Notes under the pieces: model-generated
What the model was told of the DNA's origin: nothing
What the model saw: the letters and a program-made list of their open reading frames with translations, nothing else
Databases searched by the model: none
Assembly: GCF_030546575.1 (NCBI RefSeq)
Contig: NZ_JAUOTN010000002.1
Location: forward strand, 248,001 to 312,000
DNA from: Pontibacter coccineus
GTDB taxonomy: Bacteria > Bacteroidota > Bacteroidia > Cytophagales > Hymenobacteraceae
DNA: 64,000 nucleotides
Reading direction: 5' to 3'
Made by a program: the position numbers and the translations under genes
Shown here: in pieces, positions 27,820-37,001 of the stretch
How the letters are laid out: every line of letters starts with the position of its first letter
How positions within the stretch are numbered: position 1 is the stretch's first letter

Positions 27820-30800
27820 TTAGGCTTTCTGTGCCTGCGTTGCAGGTTTGGCTGGAGTAGGTGTAGGCTCCGGCTTTTTCTTCATGGTGTCCACCACGAT
27901 CGGTGATGCGATGAACAGCGTAGAGTATACACCGAACAGGACACCGATCATCATGGCAAGGGAGAAGCCACGCAGGATCTCACCGCCGAAGATGAAGAGT
28001 ATCAGCACCACCATAAACACTGTGAACGAAGTGATAATGGTACGGCTGAACGTGTGTACGAGCGCCGGGTTGATGATCTCACTCACATGCAGGCGTGGGT
28101 TATCGTTCAGGTACTCCCGCACGCGGTCAAAGATTACCACGGTATCGTTGATGGAGAAACCAACGATGGTCAGTACCGCCGCGATGAAGATCTGGTCCAT
28201 CTCGTAGGAGATGCCAAACAGGTCAAGGATGGCAAAGATGGCGATGATCATGATGGCGTCATGGAGCAAGGCGATCACACCTCCCAAGCTGAACTGCCAG
28301 TTGCTGAAACGGAACATCACATAGATGAAGATACCCGCCAGTGCCAATATCAGGGATAGTACAGCCGTCTTCTGGATGTCATCCGCCATGGTGGCACCTA
28401 CCTTGGATGAGCTCAGAATCTCAGGATTAAGGTTCTTGTACTCGTCCAGGCCCTGCAGCAAGGCTGCTTTCACCTGCTCATCCGCTGTCGTGCTCTCGTC
28501 ATCTGCCAGGTAACTGGTGATCACTTTCAGGCGGTTAGAGGCGCCGAAGGTTTTCACTTCCGTACCTTCCTCCTCGAAGTTGTCGAGCAAAGCGCCGCGT
28601 ACGTCAGAGGCCGGAACGGCGTCATCAAACTGCACAACGTAAGAACGGCCACCTTTGAAGTCCACGCCCAGGTTCGGGCCTTTAATGGCCATGGCTACGA
28701 AACCGAAGGCGATAATGGTCAACGAGAAAGCATAGGCAGGCTTCTTCCACTTCATCACATCAAATTTCACGTCTGCGAAAAGTCTGTCAGTGAAAGAGCT
28801 AGAGAAGGACAGCTTGCCTGCTTTTCTGAAGCTACGCTCGATCAACAGCCTGGAAATGAATACCGAGGTGAAGAAAGAGGTCACGATACCGAGCATCATG
28901 GTGATGGCAAAGCCTTTCACCGGACCAGAGCCGAAGAAATACAGGATAAAGCCGGCCAGGAACGTGGTGGCGTTCGCATCCAGAATCGTCAGGAATGCCT
29001 TGTCGTAGCCTTTGTTGATGACTTCGCGCAGGCTCAGGCCTTTGGCGGCCTCTTCACGCATACGCTCAAATATCAGTACGTTCGCATCCACGGCCATACC
29101 CAGGGTAAGCACGATACCGGCGATACCAGGGAGTGTAAGGGCTGCGTTGAACTGGGCCAGAATGCCCAGGATAAAGAACACGTTGAAAACCAGGGCCAGG
29201 TTGGCGATAAAACCACCTGTTCTATAGTAAGCGATCATGAATACCACTACTACCAGCAAACCGGCCAGTGTTGACAATAAACCTTGGTTGATAGCCTCCT
29301 GGCCCAGCGAAGGACCTACGATGGCTTCTTCCACGATACGGGTAGGAGCTGGCATTTTACCGGCTTTCAGGATGTTGGCAAGGTCTTTTGCCTCTTCAAT
29401 CGAAAAGTTACCTGTGATAGAAGAGTTACCACCCGTGATCTCGCCCTGCACCACTGGCGCAGAGTATACATAGTTGTCAAGCACGATGGCTACCTGACGG
29501 CCCACGTTGTCGCCTGTCAGTTTGGCCCAACGCTTAGCACCGGCTGGCGTCATGGTCATGTTGATCTCAGGGCGTCCGTTCTGGTCAAAGTCCTGGCGGG
29601 CATCGTTCACAGCCTCACCGGTCATCGGCGCTTTGCCGTCACGACCTTTCTTGATAGCGTAGAACTCCACAAACTCCTGGCGGTTGTCACCTTTTATCGG
29701 CTTCACACCCCACAGGAACTTCATGTTTGGAGGGAAGATGGCGCGTACGTCCGATCTCTGGAAAATGTCGTTGATTCTGGCTGTGTCGCGCACGTTGGCA
29801 CCGATACCGCCCGGCATCATGGTAAACAGGCGGCTCATGACGCCCGTCTGCTCTTCCTGCAGCGACTGAAGCGCATCAGCAGTGTCCGTCTTTGCCTGGT
29901 CGGCAGCAGCTAGTGCTGTTGTATCGTTTGAAGCGGCAGCTGTATCGTTAGAAGTAGCGGCAGCCTTTGCCAGCACATCGTCAGCGGCGGCATCTTGCAC
30001 GGCAGATGGTGTAGAGTCACCTGCTGTTGGAGCAGCTTGTGCAGAGGTACGGCCAATGTTCAGACGACCAGCTTTTTCTTCTTTGTCAAGGTGCTCGCTC
30101 AGTTGCGAGAAATAAGGAGAGAATTCTTCCGGCGTCCATACTTCCCAGAACTCCAGGTTCGCCATACCTTGCAGCAACTTGCGCACACGGTCCGGGTTGT
30201 CTATACCTGGAAGCTCAATCTGGATACGGCCACTGCCCTTAAGGCGCTGGATGTTTGGCTGGTTCACGCCAAACTTGTCGATACGCGTGCGTAGGATGTT
30301 GAAAGAGCGCTCGATGGCGTCCTCTACCTCCTGATCAATCACGTTGATCACTTCTGCGTTGCTGGACTCGAAGCTAATCTTGCCACGGTTGGCTGTGTTG
30401 GAGAAGATGCGGCTCAGGCGTCCGTCCGGCTCCACCTCGCGGTAAGCCTCTGCAAACAGGGTGGTGAACTTCTCCTGGCTGTTCTTCTGCATCTCCTGGG
30501 CGCGGGCGAGCGCCTTCAGGAAGTTAGGGTCTTTGCTGTTGCCAGACAGGGACCGGATGATTTCAACCGGAGAAACCTCCAGCACCACGTGCATACCGCC
30601 ACGAAGGTCAAGGCCAAGGCCCAGTTCGTTTTCTTTTACCTCCTGGTAGGTATACTCAGCGCCCAGAAAGTTGTAAACAGGCTCCTTCCAGATAGAGTCG
30701 AGGTAGGTTTGCTGTTTGTCGTGGTTTACGTTGCCTTGTGCATCTGTGGCGTAGGCCTCAGCATCTTTCTGCACACTGCGGGCAACAAACGAGAATGACA

Positions 30801-30864
30801 GATAGTAGAGGCAGAGTGCCGATACTATCACGGTCATAATGATGATGAAATTCTTATTCCGCAT
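27820..30864 (-). CDS. secDF: SecDF fusion, protein translocase accessory subunit
   Basis: 1014 residues uniting SecD (about 1-640) and SecF (about 690-1000), as usual in Bacteroidota. SecD motifs LGLGLDLRGGMHVVLEVSP and IELPGIDNPDRVRKLL, and SecF motif PNLGVDFKGGRSYVVQF, are clear, with about twelve membrane segments of the RND fold. The complex uses the proton gradient to pull exported proteins through SecYEG. Between the two periplasmic parts of SecD is an Ala/Ser/Thr/Asp-rich linker of roughly 70 residues that looks disordered. The C-terminal tail is Pro/Lys-rich. Single gene with its own terminator. Confidence 0.96.
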   Translation of the reverse strand: MRNKNFIIIMTVIVSALCLYYLSFSFVARSVQKDAEAYATDAQGNVNHDKQQTYLDSIWKEPVYNFLGAEYTYQEVKENELGLGLDLRGGMHVVLEVSPVEIIRSLSGNSKDPNFLKALARAQEMQKNSQEKFTTLFAEAYREVEPDGRLSRIFSNTANRGKISFESSNAEVINVIDQEVEDAIERSFNILRTRIDKFGVNQPNIQRLKGSGRIQIELPGIDNPDRVRKLLQGMANLEFWEVWTPEEFSPYFSQLSEHLDKEEKAGRLNIGRTSAQAAPTAGDSTPSAVQDAAADDVLAKAAATSNDTAAASNDTTALAAADQAKTDTADALQSLQEEQTGVMSRLFTMMPGGIGANVRDTARINDIFQRSDVRAIFPPNMKFLWGVKPIKGDNRQEFVEFYAIKKGRDGKAPMTGEAVNDARQDFDQNGRPEINMTMTPAGAKRWAKLTGDNVGRQVAIVLDNYVYSAPVVQGEITGGNSSITGNFSIEEAKDLANILKAGKMPAPTRIVEEAIVGPSLGQEAINQGLLSTLAGLLVVVVFMIAYYRTGGFIANLALVFNVFFILGILAQFNAALTLPGIAGIVLTLGMAVDANVLIFERMREEAAKGLSLREVINKGYDKAFLTILDANATTFLAGFILYFFGSGPVKGFAITMMLGIVTSFFTSVFISRLLIERSFRKAGKLSFSSSFTDRLFADVKFDVMKWKKPAYAFSLTIIAFGFVAMAIKGPNLGVDFKGGRSYVVQFDDAVPASDVRGALLDNFEEEGTEVKTFGASNRLKVITSYLADDESTTADEQVKAALLQGLDEYKNLNPEILSSSKVGATMADDIQKTAVLSLILALAGIFIYVMFRFSNWQFSLGGVIALLHDAIMIIAIFAILDLFGISYEMDQIFIAAVLTIVGFSINDTVVIFDRVREYLNDNPRLHVSEIINPALVHTFSRTIITSFTVFMVVLILFIFGGEILRGFSLAMMIGVLFGVYSTLFIASPIVVDTMKKKPEPTPTPAKPATQAQKA

Positions 30865-31035
30865 GGGTTGGTTGATAAAAAAGGTATAGTTGATAGAATG
30901 TTAATGCTTTGGAAATCACAGCGGCGCTATCTTACATAAACCAAGAAATGCTGTGAAGCCGTTCCGCTATACCTTAAATTTCGGGTATGCGCAACGGGGC
31001 AGGACCGTAGAGGGGGCCTGCGGGAAAGGGTTCGC

Positions 31036-31407
31036 TTAGGGAGCGTTGGGTTGAATGGAAATAGGAAAGAAGCGGGCCACGAAGCCAGCTCCGGGCGCCC
31101 TGGCCGCATAGGCAGGCAAGGCCTCATCAGTAGGTATAGCAAAAGCAGGTATAGGAGTCGGCTCCAGTGCATTCTGCTCCAGGTTGAGCACCACAAAGGA
31201 GGTCGTCGCCTCCAGCGTCACCTTTTGCTTGACAACTGTTTTTTCCTGCGGGGCCGACGCCAGCTGGGAGGCTGACTTAACAGGAGTGCCCTGCGCCGGG
31301 TAAGTATACGCCACTACTTCCTGCCCATTGAGCATAAGCGCCCAGAGCAGGGTTACGGTCATCAGAAGATGACGGAAGTGTGGCAATATGTTGGCAGCGT
31401 GTGGCAT
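31036..31407 (-). CDS. Small exported protein with C-terminal SIQPNAP motif
   Basis: 123 residues: a hydrophobic export signal (about 13-34, LLMTVTLLWALMLNGQEVVAY), an Ala/Pro/Thr-rich middle and an end FFPISIQPNAP. The C-terminus and architecture match the protein at 22277-22654. Function unknown. It lies between secDF and a TrkA-like gene on the same strand with spacers of about 40-170 bp. A later start at MTVTLLWAL is also possible. Confidence 0.68.
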   Translation of the reverse strand: MPHAANILPHFRHLLMTVTLLWALMLNGQEVVAYTYPAQGTPVKSASQLASAPQEKTVVKQKVTLEATTSFVVLNLEQNALEPTPIPAFAIPTDEALPAYAARAPGAGFVARFFPISIQPNAP

Positions 31408-31450
31408 ACAGAAAGCAAATGTAAGGCTTTCTTTGAAAAATTAAAACCTG

Positions 31451-32143
31451 TTAGCGGTTTATATCAATAAATCGCTTAATGTCGTGTTTTTTTCCGATAA
31501 GAATCAGAATGTCAGAAGGATAGATAATGGTGTCGGCCTTGGGAACACCGATGATGTGCTCCACCTGCGTGGGTTTGCCGTCCTGTATCTCTTCAAAAAA
31601 GCGCTTGATCGTAATCAGGTTGAGGTTGTACTTCTCGCGCAGCGATATCTTGGCGAGGCTTTTATTGGAAATACCACGCGGGGTGTTGATCTCCACGATC
31701 TCGTAGTTGTCGGGCAGCGACAGGAAGGTGCGGATACTCGGCTGCAGCAGGCGCTCGGCCACTGTTTTGCCAACTTCCCCCTCCGGCGACAGGATTTCCT
31801 GCACCCCCATCTTCTCCAGGATGCGGCGCTGCTGCTTGTTGGCGGCACGCGTGATGATTCGCTTGATGTTGAGCTCCTGCAGGTTGGCCGTTGTGATGAG
31901 CAGGGCCTCGAAGTCCTCGCCGATGGACACGATGGCCGCGTCCATGTCCTGCACGTTCTGCGCCTCCAGTGCCCGGATATCCGTCGCATCCAGGGCCACG
32001 GCGTAGGCCACGTCGTCCTTTATGTCCTCCACGTGGTCCTCATTGTTGTCGATGGCGAGCACCTCTGCGCCTCGCTCGGCGAGCGTGCGGGCGATGGAGT
32101 TGCCGAATCTACCCAGTCCTATTACTGCAAACTTGTGTCGCAT
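31451..32143 (-). CDS. TrkA/KtrA-type potassium-uptake regulatory protein (RCK)
   Basis: 230 residues, one RCK_N (about 1-125) and one RCK_C (about 140-228). The Rossmann motif GLGRFGNSIA (Gly9-Gly14) and the acidic end of strand two (LAIDNNED) predict nucleotide binding. RCK_C carries NTPRGISNKSLAKISL. Single-module length matches KtrA, which forms an octameric ring on a KtrB channel, or a stand-alone gating subunit. No Ktr/Trk membrane partner is adjacent: the next genes are udk (2 bp away, probably co-transcribed) and a small exported protein. Confidence 0.9.
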   Translation of the reverse strand: MRHKFAVIGLGRFGNSIARTLAERGAEVLAIDNNEDHVEDIKDDVAYAVALDATDIRALEAQNVQDMDAAIVSIGEDFEALLITTANLQELNIKRIITRAANKQQRRILEKMGVQEILSPEGEVGKTVAERLLQPSIRTFLSLPDNYEIVEINTPRGISNKSLAKISLREKYNLNLITIKRFFEEIQDGKPTQVEHIIGVPKADTIIYPSDILILIGKKHDIKRFIDINR

Positions 32144-32145
32144 CC

Positions 32146-32760
32146 TTATATTTTGGAATTAAGAAATGTGGTCAGAACCTCCAGGCCGCGGTCGAACTTC
32201 TCGTTGTTCGGGATGATGATGTCGGCGTCGTTTTTGTATGGCTTGATGTACTTCTCGTAGGTTGGCGCCACATGGTGGGTGTAGCGGTACAGCACATCGT
32301 CCAGGTCGTAGCCGCGCTCCACTTTATCGCGTACAATGCGGCGCTGCAGCTTAATGTATTCCTTGGCGTCGATGTATACCTTCAGGTCCAGCAGTTTGGC
32401 GATTTCCTCGAAGTAAAAAACGAAGATACCTTCTACCACCACTATAGGCGCCGGCTTGAACTCCAGCTGCTTTGGCACCACGTTGGGGTTGTTGTAGGTA
32501 TACTCTTTGCGGAAAACGCTCTCGCCCCGGCTCAGTTTCAGGATGTCCTGTGCATAAGCTTCGTCGTCGATGCAGGAAGGAAGGTCGAAGTTGACGACCC
32601 CGTTGAGGTCGCGGGTCTGGTGCTCGCGGTCTTTGTAATAGTTGTCCTGAGAGATGAGACAGATGTTCTCAGGGGAGAAGGATGCAAGCAGTCTGTTCAA
32701 AAAAGTGGTTTTCCCTGAAGCGCTACCTCCTGTAATTCCGACGATAAATGGCTTTTGCAT
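32146..32760 (-). CDS. udk: Uridine kinase
   Basis: 204 residues. P-loop GGSASGKTTF (residues 11-20), the LISQDNYYKD block that begins the acceptor site, the NFDLPSCIDDEAYAQDI segment and RRIVRDKVERGYDLDDVL are diagnostic. It phosphorylates uridine (and cytidine) in pyrimidine salvage. It ends 2 bp before the TrkA-like gene on the same strand, so the two are presumably one transcript. The phosphoribosyltransferase and rdgB upstream on the same strand share a nucleotide theme. Confidence 0.95.
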   Translation of the reverse strand: MQKPFIVGITGGSASGKTTFLNRLLASFSPENICLISQDNYYKDREHQTRDLNGVVNFDLPSCIDDEAYAQDILKLSRGESVFRKEYTYNNPNVVPKQLEFKPAPIVVVEGIFVFYFEEIAKLLDLKVYIDAKEYIKLQRRIVRDKVERGYDLDDVLYRYTHHVAPTYEKYIKPYKNDADIIIPNNEKFDRGLEVLTTFLNSKI

Positions 32761-32845
32761 TGGAGATTATAGTTTCAGGCTACAAAATTAGTCTTTTAAG
32801 GCCAATGTGGCTACAGCCTGCCCTAAATTATTTACCTCCGAAACG

Positions 32846-33424
32846 CTACTGTGCCTTCAAAAATTCCACGAGCCTGCGGATGGCCTCCCCGCGGTGACTG
32901 ATGGCGTTTTTCTCCTCCGGCGTCATCTCGGCAAAAGTGCGGTCGTAGCCCTCCGGTACGAACACGGGGTCGTAGCCGAAGCCTTTGTCGCCCTTCCATT
33001 CGGTGGTGATGTGGCCGTTCACAATCCCCTCGAACTGGTGCTCCTGCCCAGCCAGGTATAGCGTGATGGACGTGCGAAAGCGGGCGCGGCGAACGGCATG
33101 GCCTTCGAGGTTTTTGAGCAGGTGGCGTATGTTGTCGGCGTCGTTGCGCTGCGGGCCGGCATAGCGGGCAGAGTACACGCCCGGCTCACCGCAAATGGCG
33201 TCCACTTCCAGCCCGGTGTCGTCAGCAAAGCAGTCGACCTTATACTTCTCCCACACGTACTGCGCCTTCTGCCGGGAGTTGCCCTCCAGCGTATCCTGGT
33301 CCTCGGCCAGCTCTTCATGGCAGCCAATGTCCTCGAGGGTGAGCAGCTTATACTTGCCTTCGAGCATGCGGCTCACCTCGGCTACTTTGTTTTTATTGTT
33401 GGTGGCGAAGCAGAGTTCTTTCAT
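32846..33424 (-). CDS. rdgB: Non-canonical purine NTP pyrophosphatase (RdgB/HAM1)
   Basis: 192 residues, the standard length. FATNNKNKVAEV at the N-terminus, FADDTGLEVDAICGEPGVYSAR, GFGYDPVFVPEG and the terminal SHRGEAIRRL are all present. It hydrolyses ITP, dITP and XTP to monophosphates and keeps damaged purines out of nucleic acids. It is 17 bp downstream of a phosphoribosyltransferase gene and probably co-transcribed. Confidence 0.96.
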   Translation of the reverse strand: MKELCFATNNKNKVAEVSRMLEGKYKLLTLEDIGCHEELAEDQDTLEGNSRQKAQYVWEKYKVDCFADDTGLEVDAICGEPGVYSARYAGPQRNDADNIRHLLKNLEGHAVRRARFRTSITLYLAGQEHQFEGIVNGHITTEWKGDKGFGYDPVFVPEGYDRTFAEMTPEEKNAISHRGEAIRRLVEFLKAQ

Positions 33425-33441
33425 AGTGTATAGTATTAATC

Positions 33442-33951
33442 TTAATGTAGGTAAGCCGCTACTTCATCATCTTGCAGCACCACATCTACCCGCTCGCGCA
33501 AAGTGGTGGCCAGCGAGTAGCCGGTATAGGTGGAGGAAACCGGGAACAAGGTATGGTGGCGGTTCACCAGCGTCGCAATCTCGACTTTCTTGGGGTTCTG
33601 CGGCAGCAGGGCGTTCAAGGTATAGGCCAGCGTTTTGCCGGTGTTCAGCACGTCGTCCACAATAATCACCACGGTTTTCTCAATAGATGCAGTCTCAGGC
33701 GTGATAGCGACAGGCGACTGCAATGGGGCGGTTTTGTCTATCGTTACCTTCAGCAGCGTAACTTTGATGGGGGAAATTTTCTCCAGTTCCTGTGCCAGCA
33801 TGCCTGCCAGGGTATAGCCGTTGCGGTGTATGCCTGCCAGCACAAGTGCCTGTTCCTCAAAGTTCTGTTCGTATACCTCGTAGGCCATGCGGGTGATCTT
33901 CTGCTGGATCTGCCCCTGGTCGAGTATCAGGTTTTGCTGTGGGTGTGTCAT
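33442..33951 (-). CDS. Type I phosphoribosyltransferase (PyrR-like)
   Basis: 169 residues. The PRPP-binding signature VVIIVDDVLNTGKTL and the earlier LAGIHRNGYTLAGMLAQEL fit PyrR or hypoxanthine/uracil phosphoribosyltransferases. PyrR proteins regulate pyrimidine operons and have weak uracil transferase activity. No pyr operon is adjacent, so a direct regulatory role is not shown. Its neighbour is rdgB (17 bp), and it is divergent from rpmE2. Specificity is uncertain, so no symbol is given. Confidence 0.86.
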   Translation of the reverse strand: MTHPQQNLILDQGQIQQKITRMAYEVYEQNFEEQALVLAGIHRNGYTLAGMLAQELEKISPIKVTLLKVTIDKTAPLQSPVAITPETASIEKTVVIIVDDVLNTGKTLAYTLNALLPQNPKKVEIATLVNRHHTLFPVSSTYTGYSLATTLRERVDVVLQDDEVAAYLH

Positions 33952-34078
33952 GTGGGTATCAGTATAAGGTATGGCGCTGTGCCAGAGACAAATTTAAATA
34001 AATATCGCTACCAACAGTGCCCTGTGGCGAATGTTAAAATAATTTGGTTAGTAACATTTTAAATTCGAAAATACTTCT

Positions 34079-34086
34079 TAAATTTG
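34079..34086 (+). promoter_or_regulatory. Candidate -7 element for rpmE2
   Basis: TAAATTTG matches TAnnTTTG, about 40 bp before the ATG at 34128. The -33 region is not clear. Confidence 0.5.
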
Positions 34087-34127
34087 CAGTCCGATTCAGA
34101 AATTAAGGTTAATTAACGTTTATAATA

Positions 34128-34373
34128 ATGAAAAAAGGCATTCACCCAGAATACAGAGAGGTGGTTTTCCAGGATATGACGAGTGATTTCAAATTCATCA
34201 CACGTTCTACGATGAACTCTGACGAGAAAATCACAATGGAAGACGGCAAAGAATACCCAGTAATCAAAGTGGAAGTTTCTTCTGCGTCACACCCTTTCTA
34301 CACTGGTAAAAACATCTTCGTGGATACTGCGGGTCGTGTGGAGCGCTTCAACACACGTTACAAGAAAAAATAG
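34128..34373 (+). CDS. rpmE2: 50S ribosomal protein L31, type B
   Basis: 81 residues: [19 protein letters not shown] at the start, [24 protein letters not shown] near the end and a basic tail. It lacks the CxxC zinc motif, so it is the zinc-independent type B form typical of Bacteroidota. Single gene with an AT-rich leader and a strong terminator. Confidence 0.97.
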   Translation: MKKGIHPEYREVVFQDMTSDFKFITRSTMNSDEKITMEDGKEYPVIKVEVSSASHPFYTGKNIFVDTAGRVERFNTRYKKK

Positions 34374-34405
34374 TCAAGTTTAAAGCTTGGTTAAAACGTT
34401 TGAAT

Positions 34406-34442
34406 AAAAAGTCTTTCTGTTACCATACGGAAAGACTTTTTT
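34406..34442 (+). terminator. Rho-independent terminator of rpmE2
   Basis: AAAAAGTCTTTC (34406-34417) pairs with GAAAGACTTTTT, followed by T. Confidence 0.92.
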
Positions 34443-34547
34443 GCTTTTAACAACTATCTGAAGGCCTGGGTCGGCGAAGGTGCGGCCTCCGTTTTTTTGA
34501 TTCGGGGACTGCCTCAAATTTCGGCAAGACTTTTTATTTTTACAGCT

Positions 34548-35753
34548 ATGAACATCATTCTCTTCGATGACCCCGTTATCCGGCAGGCGCTGTTGCCGCT
34601 GACTTTCACCAGGCCAGTGGCCGATATCCGCATTGGCATCATGACCATTGCCGAAAAGTGGCAGCTACAGGCAGGTGCGACCGTGTCGTATCTGACGCAG
34701 CCATACCTGCAGCGCAAGTTTCCGGCGCACTACGACACGCACAATGTGTTCGTGAACGGGGCAGTGTGCCCGGATGAGGCCTTGGTAGAGCAGGTCAGAT
34801 CCCTGAAAGAAGGGGAAGGGTTGTACTGTGAAGGTACGCTGGTGGCGTTCCATGCCGATAGCCTCGACCTGCGCGATGCCACTGAGCTGGCCAGGTATTC
34901 CCCCACCAGGGAGATCGAATGCCAGCCTGAAAACATCGTTCGGGAGGTATGGGAGATTTTCGTGCAGAACGGCAGCCAGATCCGAAGCGACTTTAAAGTG
35001 ATGACGGCAGGTCGCCAGAGCCAGCCCATCGACGATAAGTATACCATGGTGTACGCTGAGGAGAATATCTTCATCGAAGAGGGAGTCAAAATACGTGCGG
35101 CCATCCTCAATGCCGAAAACGGGCCGATCTACATCGGTAAGAACGCCCAGATACACGAAGGCGCTATCATCAAAGGCCCGTTTGCGATCTGCGAGGGCAG
35201 TAACGTGAATGTCGGCGGCAAAATGCGCGGCGATGTGACCATCGGGCCATTCTGCAAAGTAGGTGGCGAGGTGGCGGCTTCGGTAATCTTTGGCCACACC
35301 AACAAAGGCCACGAAGGCTACCTGGGCAATTCGGTGCTGGGCGAGTGGTGCAACCTGGGCGCCGACACCAATACCTCGAACCTGAAGAACAATTACGCCG
35401 AAGTGAAGATCTGGAGTTACGCCAAAGGCGGCTTCAGGAGCACGGGCCAGCAGTTCTGCGGCCTGATCATGGGCGACCACAGCAAAAGTGGCATCAACAC
35501 CATGTTCAACACGGGCACGGTGGTGGGCGTGAGCGCCAACATTTTTGGGGCCGGCTACCCGCGCAACTTCATCCCTTCTTTTGCCTGGGGAGGCGCCTCG
35601 GGCTTCGAAACCTTCCAACTGCGCAAAGCGGCTGAAGTGGCCGAAAAGGTTATGGGACGACGCAACCTGCCTTACGACGAAACCGAGCACGCTATTATGT
35701 CCGAGATCTTCGACCAGACCCAGCAGTATCGGGTATGGGACAGGAAAGGGTAA
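34548..35753 (+). CDS. GlmU-like sugar-phosphate nucleotidylyl/acetyltransferase (Bacteroidota type)
   Basis: 401 residues. The N-terminal domain (about 1-190) opens MNIILFDDPVIRQALLPLTFTRPVADIRIG, a reduced nucleotidyltransferase. The C-terminal half is a left-handed beta helix with hexapeptide runs (IYIGKNAQIHEGAIIKGPFA, GTVVGVSANIFG). This is the alternative bacterial GlmU family, thought to make UDP-GlcNAc where classical GlmU is absent. The ATG at 34548 is chosen over an upstream frame extension because the conserved motif starts there. It lies between rpmE2 and the polymerase subunit. Confidence 0.9.
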   Translation: MNIILFDDPVIRQALLPLTFTRPVADIRIGIMTIAEKWQLQAGATVSYLTQPYLQRKFPAHYDTHNVFVNGAVCPDEALVEQVRSLKEGEGLYCEGTLVAFHADSLDLRDATELARYSPTREIECQPENIVREVWEIFVQNGSQIRSDFKVMTAGRQSQPIDDKYTMVYAEENIFIEEGVKIRAAILNAENGPIYIGKNAQIHEGAIIKGPFAICEGSNVNVGGKMRGDVTIGPFCKVGGEVAASVIFGHTNKGHEGYLGNSVLGEWCNLGADTNTSNLKNNYAEVKIWSYAKGGFRSTGQQFCGLIMGDHSKSGINTMFNTGTVVGVSANIFGAGYPRNFIPSFAWGGASGFETFQLRKAAEVAEKVMGRRNLPYDETEHAIMSEIFDQTQQYRVWDRKG

Positions 35754-35811
35754 TGGCTAGCGGGTTTAATGGTTAAATTGTTAACTTCGTGGAATGTTAA
35801 TCCTGCGTGTG

Positions 35812-35856
35812 TTATCCAGCAGTTTAACAATTTAACAATCCAAAAATTTAGCAATT
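35812..35856. repeat. AT-rich TTTAACAATTTAACAATCC-type short repeat
   Basis: Tandem TTTAACAA-like units immediately upstream of the polymerase-subunit gene. Similar strings occur before the genes at 13454 and 51963, so this is a recurring pre-gene spacer motif. Confidence 0.5.
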
Positions 35857-35861
35857 AAAAC

Positions 35862-36989
35862 GTGCATTTCTCTCAAATAATAGGGCATCAGGAAACGAAA
35901 ACCTTACTGGTTAACTCGGTGCGACAGAACCATGTGGCGCATGCGCAGCTGTTTCTGGGGCAGGAGGGAAGTGCCAATCTGGCCCTGGCGCTGGCCTATG
36001 CCACCTACATCAACTGCGAAGACAGGCAGGCCAATGATTCATGTGGAACGTGCAATAGCTGCGTGAAAATGAACAAGCTGGTGCACCCCGACTTCAACTT
36101 CGTGATGCCGGTGACGAGCACCAAGTCCATCACCAAAGATGTGCTGAGCCAGAAGTTCCTGACCGAGTGGCGTGAGTTTGTGCTGAGTAACCCCTATCAG
36201 GGCCTTAACGAGTGGATGCAGCACATCGGCGCCGAGAACAAACAAGGCAACATCTCCAAAGAAGAAAGCCGCCAGCTAGTGAAGCTGGTGTCGCTCAAGG
36301 CCTTTGAGGGCGACTACAAGATCGTGCTCATCTGGCTACCGGAGCTGATGCACCCTTTCGCGGCCAATGCCCTGCTCAAACTACTCGAAGAGCCACCCGT
36401 TAAAACGCTCTTCCTGTTGGTGTCGCAATCGGCCGAGAAGCTGCTGGCGACCATTACCTCGCGTACCCAGATCGTGCAGGTGCGGGCTTTTACCGAAGAA
36501 GAGGTGATCGGCTACCTGAAGGAAAAGCACGGCCTCGACGACACGGCCGCCTACCAGGTGGCGCAGTTGGCAGAGGGCAGCCTAAATGCCGCGACCAAAC
36601 TCACGAGCGAGGTCAGCAGCGACTACTTCACCTTCTTCACCGACTGGATGCGCAACTGCTACAGCTATAAATTTGAGAAGGTGGTGGATGCCAGCGAGGA
36701 GTTTCAGAAGCTGGGCCGCGAGAACCAGAAGAACTTTTTGCTCTACGCGCTCAACCTCTTCCGCAAGGTGATGCTCTACGGTGTGGATGAAGCGCTGATT
36801 GCCTACCTGCCCCCCAACGAACTCGACTTTGTGCAGAAGTTCTCGAAGCTGATCACAGAAAACAATGCCGGAAAACTGGCGCAGGAACTGAACGAGGCGC
36901 ACTATCACATAGAGCGAAACGCCAACCCGAAAATGGTGTTCGTGGACAGCTCTATCCAGATTGCCCAGTACCTGCGCAATGCTAGTTAA
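35862..36989 (+). CDS. holB: DNA polymerase III delta-prime-like clamp-loader subunit
   Basis: 375 residues of AAA+ clamp-loader type. FSQIIGHQETKTLLVNSVRQN at the start, the zinc-module cysteines (CEDRQANDSCGTCNSC), HPDFNFVMP and the sensor region LLKLLEEPPVKTLFLLVSQSA are characteristic. Walker A is degenerate (GQEGSANLALAL), as in delta-prime, which does not hydrolyse ATP. The start is GTG at 35862. hemC follows 12 bp after the stop, so the two may be co-transcribed. Confidence 0.9.
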   Translation: MHFSQIIGHQETKTLLVNSVRQNHVAHAQLFLGQEGSANLALALAYATYINCEDRQANDSCGTCNSCVKMNKLVHPDFNFVMPVTSTKSITKDVLSQKFLTEWREFVLSNPYQGLNEWMQHIGAENKQGNISKEESRQLVKLVSLKAFEGDYKIVLIWLPELMHPFAANALLKLLEEPPVKTLFLLVSQSAEKLLATITSRTQIVQVRAFTEEEVIGYLKEKHGLDDTAAYQVAQLAEGSLNAATKLTSEVSSDYFTFFTDWMRNCYSYKFEKVVDASEEFQKLGRENQKNFLLYALNLFRKVMLYGVDEALIAYLPPNELDFVQKFSKLITENNAGKLAQELNEAHYHIERNANPKMVFVDSSIQIAQYLRNAS

Positions 36990-37001
36990 GAAGAAGATAT
37001 C

